DNA of 64,000 nucleotides from Shewanella electrodiphila (GTDB lineage Bacteria; Pseudomonadota; Gammaproteobacteria; Enterobacterales; Shewanellaceae): positions 186,001 through 250,000 of the forward strand of contig NZ_JAKIKU010000002.1 of NCBI RefSeq assembly GCF_023283985.1, given 5' to 3'. The notes under the pieces are model-generated. The model ran no database searches. It was not told where the DNA came from and saw nothing but the letters and a program-made list of their open reading frames with translations. How positions within the stretch are numbered: position 1 is the stretch's first letter; each line of letters starts with the position of its first letter. The translations under genes and the position numbers were made by a program. This document shows positions 59,759 to 64,000 of this stretch, one piece after another.

Positions 59759-60502
59759 ATGATAGAGCCGAATTTACAAGGAACTTACCTAGTTGTGATA
59801 ATAAATAAAACGGAAAAGATTGCTAGATTAGCTTACTTATTTGGTTTGCTTGGTCTGTTCGGTCTTTTTCTGGGTATTGTAATATCGGTTTTAGTTGAAT
59901 ACATACAGTACGGTGACAAGTACAGTTTATTGCAGTTTTCTCTGAGTGAACTCGGTACTTATAATCGTTCATCCACTGCGATATTGATTAATGGCGGTTT
60001 GTTTTTTGGCAGTTTGAGTTTAACCATGAGCTGCATATTCGGTTTACAGATGAGCCAGCGATTAAGTGGTGGCTTATTATGGTTATCCTTAATTATCACG
60101 TTCATTTCTCTTGCGGCTATCGGCTTATTTCCTCTCAATGTGCATCATTTACACATCCAAGCTGTTTCTATTTATATCTACTTTGGATTTTTCAGCGCGG
60201 CTTTATGTATTATCGAATGTGCTATAAAACGAAAAGCCGCATTGAGCATGCCGTTTATATTCAGCGGTATTATTTTACTGATCCATGGCGCCATTTTATC
60301 CCATGAGTATTGGCGTGAAAGTTTGGGTGCTAAGCCCATATCTGATGGCATGTTGTTTCAAGCGATAGTGTCTCAATCACCTAAACCAGAAGTGTGGTGG
60401 TTATCAATTCTATTTTGGTGCAGTATTGTGACGATGTGGCTATGGATGTTGAGTATTTGCCGGTGGTATTTTCTACCCCACCGACAAATGAAGGCTAATT
60501 AA
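59759..60502 (+). CDS. DUF998-like integral membrane protein
   Basis: The 247-residue protein has about six TM segments and a LSELGTYNRSS segment after the first helix. That matches the S-x-L-G-x-x-x-x-S start of DUF998 (a family of uncharacterised six-helix membrane proteins). A longer LFPLNVHHLHIQA loop contains His residues. The start is uncertain. The ATG at 59759 has no ribosome site. A GTG at 59795 has AAGGAA 11 bases upstream and begins just before the first TM segment, giving 235 residues. Function unknown. Confidence 0.75.
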   Translation: MIEPNLQGTYLVVIINKTEKIARLAYLFGLLGLFGLFLGIVISVLVEYIQYGDKYSLLQFSLSELGTYNRSSTAILINGGLFFGSLSLTMSCIFGLQMSQRLSGGLLWLSLIITFISLAAIGLFPLNVHHLHIQAVSIYIYFGFFSAALCIIECAIKRKAALSMPFIFSGIILLIHGAILSHEYWRESLGAKPISDGMLFQAIVSQSPKPEVWWLSILFWCSIVTMWLWMLSICRWYFLPHRQMKAN

Positions 60503-60524
60503 TACTGTTGACGATTAAGCGCTA

Positions 60525-61412
60525 TTACACTTGCGCTAATCCAGCTTGACCGAACCAGTAGCCATTACATTGTTGATTGTTGATATGACTGAAAGGCAGT
60601 TCGTATTTATCGTCAACCACATCATGAGATAGTGCGTTTGTTAGCTCATTGGCAAGATCAAGGCATGCAAGACTACTTGGCGACACTCTAAAGTAATCGA
60701 CCCCCATTTGCTGCATCGATATTATCTCTTGGGTCAAATCAATATTCGCAGCCGACTGAGTTTGTACACCGTTTAACCTTAATAGTGCTTGTTGCTCTTG
60801 GGTTTGAGCTAAAATCCCTTTAGGGTGCTGCTGACAAATTGTTTCACAGTTATCTTTATTCAAACCAAAATGTTTTGCGGTAAAACAACGAGCCGAATGA
60901 GCGAGTGGAATATATCCATGGCCCATGACTTCGACTTCGAAGCTTGCCTTGGTTGGCTCACTAATGACACTTTCTAACCAAGCTTTTGATAATTCATAAG
61001 GCATGACAAACCGCTTCATACCCATGGTTTGTAAAATGTCTAAACTGGCACGATTATAGTTATTAATCGTAGGGCCGCAGATAAAAGGAATATTAGCTTG
61101 TCTAGCAAGTTGCACGGCTGCCATGTCATTGGCTTCAATACTAAACTCACCATTATCAATATGCTTTTTAAGTTCAGCTAACTCTGACTGTGCTTCAATT
61201 AAAGCCATAGTCGATAACACCACGTTTTTGCCATGGCTTTTGAGCATATGTGCCAATTCAAGGTAATCTTTGAATTTTAAAAGGCGGCGACGACTGCATA
61301 CTGTTTCACCAAGATAAACAGTATCAATCTGGCTATTCGCAGCCTGTTGATAAAAATCTTCAATAGAGGTCTTATCCCAGCAATAGCTTACTGGCGCGAG
61401 AGATATTTTCAT
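60525..61412 (-). CDS. ubiV: Oxygen-independent ubiquinone hydroxylation protein UbiV
   Basis: UbiV pairs with UbiU in O2-independent ring hydroxylations of ubiquinone synthesis. The 295-residue U32-family protein (E. coli YhbV 292) keeps the four Fe-S cysteines. One is in GETVCSRRR near residue 39, one in SARCFTAKH near 180, and two in the CETIC cluster. The rest aligns by eye with E. coli UbiV (FYQQAA, VVLSTMALI, FEVEVMGHGYIPLAHSARC). It starts 10 bases after ubiU ends, so they form an operon, divergent from ubiT. Confidence 0.95.
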   Translation of the reverse strand: MKISLAPVSYCWDKTSIEDFYQQAANSQIDTVYLGETVCSRRRLLKFKDYLELAHMLKSHGKNVVLSTMALIEAQSELAELKKHIDNGEFSIEANDMAAVQLARQANIPFICGPTINNYNRASLDILQTMGMKRFVMPYELSKAWLESVISEPTKASFEVEVMGHGYIPLAHSARCFTAKHFGLNKDNCETICQQHPKGILAQTQEQQALLRLNGVQTQSAANIDLTQEIISMQQMGVDYFRVSPSSLACLDLANELTNALSHDVVDDKYELPFSHINNQQCNGYWFGQAGLAQV

Positions 61413-61422
61413 TATTATTACC

Positions 61423-62424
61423 TTACTGCCATTGACGTTCGTATGCGCCTAACGTGGTGACTTGCCCTTCAGAAACTTTAGCGAGTACTTGATTCCATCT
61501 AGCTTGCTCTGTAAATGACTCAGGGTGTGTTAAAAAGCTATCAATCGCTTCTCGCCAAACTCGGGTGACTTGCTCTACATAGGCTGGGCTGCGCTGTCTT
61601 CCTTCAATCTTTAAAGACTTTATCCCTGCTGATGCTAATTGTGGCAGTAAGCTAAGGGTATTAAGGCTTGTAGGTGACTCAAGTAAGTATTTGGCTTGTG
61701 TTTGATTTTCAGCGATATAACGGCCTTTACACACAACGGGGTAACCTAATTGCTGATCAACATCAGAGGTATCAATGAGTACTTCATTTAAGCGTGTTAA
61801 GCATTTATCACCTTGTTCTTGCCATCTCACATGTTTTGCAGGAGAGCACGAACCACCCGTATTGGGTGATTGACCTGTGACATATGAAGATAAGTGACAA
61901 CGGCCTTCGGCCATAATACATAGGCTGCCAAAGGCAAAAACTTCAAGATCAACGGTGCTATTTTTAGCTAAGTCTTTAACTTGCTTTATGGATAGCACCC
62001 GTGGCAACACTGCTCGTTCAATATTGAAAGCCTGCTGATAGAAGTCTAATGCGGCTAGATTGGTTGCACTGGCTTGAACAGACAGGTGCAAGGGTAAATG
62101 AGGGTAGCGTCGACTGGCGTAATCCAATAATGAGATATCGGCAGTGATCAGTGCATCCATCCCTATGTTGGCTGCTAAATCAATCGCTTGATACCAACGG
62201 GATTCTTCACCAGGTTTTGGGAAGGTGTTTAATGTTAAAAACACCTTTCTACCTTGGCTATGTGCCAGTTTAGTGGCTTGTTTTATTTGTTCAGGGGTGA
62301 AATTTAGTCCCGCGAATGAGCGGGCATTGGTATCATCTTTTAAACCAAGATAAACCGCATCTGCACCAGCTCTAAAAGCGGCTTTTAATGAAGCTAAATT
62401 TCCTGCAGGGCACAAGAGTTCCAT
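61423..62424 (-). CDS. ubiU: Oxygen-independent ubiquinone hydroxylation protein UbiU
   Basis: UbiU is the U32 partner of UbiV. The 333-residue protein (E. coli YhbU 331) has ELLCPAGN at the N-terminus and GADAVYLGLKDDTNAR. The cluster cysteines lie in GSLCIMAEGRC, GSCSPAK and VVCKGRY, and KIEGRQRSPAYV follows. These coordinate a 4Fe-4S cluster. I start at the ATG at 62424, matching E. coli. A TTG nine codons upstream is open but has no ribosome site. It is divergent from ubiT with a shared 136-base control region, where an Fnr-type site would be expected but was not convincingly seen. Confidence 0.95.
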   Translation of the reverse strand: MELLCPAGNLASLKAAFRAGADAVYLGLKDDTNARSFAGLNFTPEQIKQATKLAHSQGRKVFLTLNTFPKPGEESRWYQAIDLAANIGMDALITADISLLDYASRRYPHLPLHLSVQASATNLAALDFYQQAFNIERAVLPRVLSIKQVKDLAKNSTVDLEVFAFGSLCIMAEGRCHLSSYVTGQSPNTGGSCSPAKHVRWQEQGDKCLTRLNEVLIDTSDVDQQLGYPVVCKGRYIAENQTQAKYLLESPTSLNTLSLLPQLASAGIKSLKIEGRQRSPAYVEQVTRVWREAIDSFLTHPESFTEQARWNQVLAKVSEGQVTTLGAYERQWQ

Positions 62425-62560
62425 TTTCTCTCTCTCAAATTGCTGTTGCAAGGGAGTGTAAAGTTGAATGACGTCACATGAATTGATTTGAAACAGGTTT
62501 CAATTGATAAAATGTGAGTAAACTAGCTTAAATTTAAATCTAGGCAGTGTAGGAGTTTTA

Positions 62561-63082
62561 ATGTCTCTCGGTTTCTCAAGTAAGCTCGCGAAAAATGTAC
62601 TTGGTTTAGCACCCAAAGTGGCCACTCAATCATTATCAATTGTTCCTGAAAAACTCAAAATGGATGTGTTAGCTAAGTTGCTAACATTGACGTTATCTGA
62701 GCAAATTAAGTTTGGCGAATTAGACTTTTTAAAAGGAAAGTGGGTTGCGATTTCAGTGCAAGACATTGGCTTACATTTTGAGCTCAGTTTTGATGGCCAA
62801 TTATTATTACGTTCATTAACTAAGGCTGATGTTACATTTACTGCTAATGTTCCTGAGTTATTACTGGTTGCAGCAGCCAAAGAAGATCCTGATACCTTAT
62901 TTTTTCAGCGCAAATTACGGATTGAAGGCGATACCGAGCTAGGCTTAGAAGTGAAGAACTTATTATTAGGTATCGAGTTAGAAGCCCTGCCTCAGCCTGT
63001 GAGAGTAAGCATTGAAAAATTAGCCATTACTTTGCAAACCTTGCAAAGCTATTCTGATGGCAGCAACACTGCAACTGCATAA
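62561..63082 (+). CDS. ubiT: Ubiquinone anaerobic biosynthesis accessory factor UbiT (SCP2 domain)
   Basis: UbiT is an SCP2/lipid-carrier protein that replaces UbiJ in O2-independent ubiquinone synthesis, binding the hydrophobic intermediates. The 173-residue protein (E. coli YhbT 174) is almost entirely one SCP2 domain, with LDFLKGKWVAISVQDIGLHFELSF and the acidic-hydrophobic GDTELGLEVKNLLLGIELE. No TM segment is present. It is divergent from ubiU-ubiV, the arrangement known from E. coli (ubiT opposite ubiUV). A bidirectional terminator follows. Confidence 0.93.
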   Translation: MSLGFSSKLAKNVLGLAPKVATQSLSIVPEKLKMDVLAKLLTLTLSEQIKFGELDFLKGKWVAISVQDIGLHFELSFDGQLLLRSLTKADVTFTANVPELLLVAAAKEDPDTLFFQRKLRIEGDTELGLEVKNLLLGIELEALPQPVRVSIEKLAITLQTLQSYSDGSNTATA

Positions 63083-63124
63083 AACGAACCAATCGATAAA
63101 TGATAAATGATAAAATTTGAGCAA

Positions 63125-63155
63125 TAAAAAAGGCGCTATCTAAGCGCCTTTTTTT
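63125..63155. terminator. Bidirectional terminator between ubiT and the ferredoxin gene
   Basis: AGGCGCT-ATCTA-AGCGCCT with A and T runs on the two sides. It can end ubiT (plus) and the ferredoxin gene (minus). Confidence 0.85.
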
Positions 63156-63210
63156 GTATCTAATGCTGGAGAAATTGTTTCGCCGTCAAGATTAATTGAG
63201 CGAGTTTAAG

Positions 63211-64000
<790 letters not shown>

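Overview
The window is a gammaproteobacterial chromosome segment of low to moderate GC, most likely from a marine Shewanella or a close relative. This is inferred from protein similarity recalled from family knowledge and from gene order (dnaK-dnaJ, carAB, greA, secG-tRNA-metY-rimP-nusA-infB-rbfA-truB-rpsO-pnp-nlpI, deoCABD, serB-radA). No ribosomal RNA, insertion sequence, prophage, integrase or CRISPR array was seen. Almost all of it is core genome. The one clearly accessory stretch is a fimbrial locus at about 31.2-38.5 kb.

Layout. 1-6 kb: the dnaK tail, dnaJ, a DEAD-box helicase, an M48 lipoprotein protease, fklB and dapB. 6-11.4 kb: carAB and greA. 11.5-18.3 kb: yhbY (minus strand), rlmE, ftsH, folP, glmM, tpiA and secG. 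18.4-25.4 kb: tRNA-Leu(GAG), initiator tRNA-Met, then the transcription/translation operon rimP-nusA-infB-rbfA-truB and rpsO. 25.5-31.2 kb: a membrane GGDEF-EAL protein, pnp and nlpI. 31.2-38.5 kb: a chaperone-usher pilus locus (two pilin-like subunits, two chaperones, usher, putative tip subunit) converging on a CsgD-like LuxR-type regulator. 38.8-41.5 kb: prfC, a small conserved-looking gene and a yjjV-type TatD hydrolase. 41.7-49 kb: a nucleoside uptake and catabolism block (nupC, a Tsx/OmpK-type channel, deoC, deoA, deoB, deoD). 49-57.7 kb: ytjB and serB divergent, an alpha/beta hydrolase, a large two-PilZ protein, radA, a solute-binding-like protein and a small PilZ protein. 58-60.5 kb: a YjiH-type membrane protein and a DUF998-like membrane protein. 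60.5-64 kb: ubiV-ubiU (minus strand) divergent from ubiT, then a YfhL-type ferredoxin and the end of trhP.

How the genes work together. Nucleosides enter through the outer-membrane channel and NupC and are degraded by DeoD/DeoA, DeoB and DeoC to glycolytic intermediates. UbiU, UbiV and UbiT carry out oxygen-independent ubiquinone synthesis. They sit beside another U32-family hydroxylation protein (TrhP) and a ferredoxin, giving a compact cluster of Fe-S enzymes. Several genes point to cyclic-di-GMP and surface-attachment control: the GGDEF-EAL protein, two PilZ proteins and the CsgD-like regulator next to the pilus genes.

The most unusual signals are in non-coding DNA or in repeats. They include a tandem pair of 16-bp perfect palindromes ahead of the pilus genes, strong hairpins on both sides of the major pilin gene, a terminator-like stem just before rimP, and 15-bp in-frame tandem repeats that extend GlmM and YtjB. 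I did not find a convincing wholly new multi-gene system. The pilus locus with its regulatory DNA is the best candidate for follow-up.
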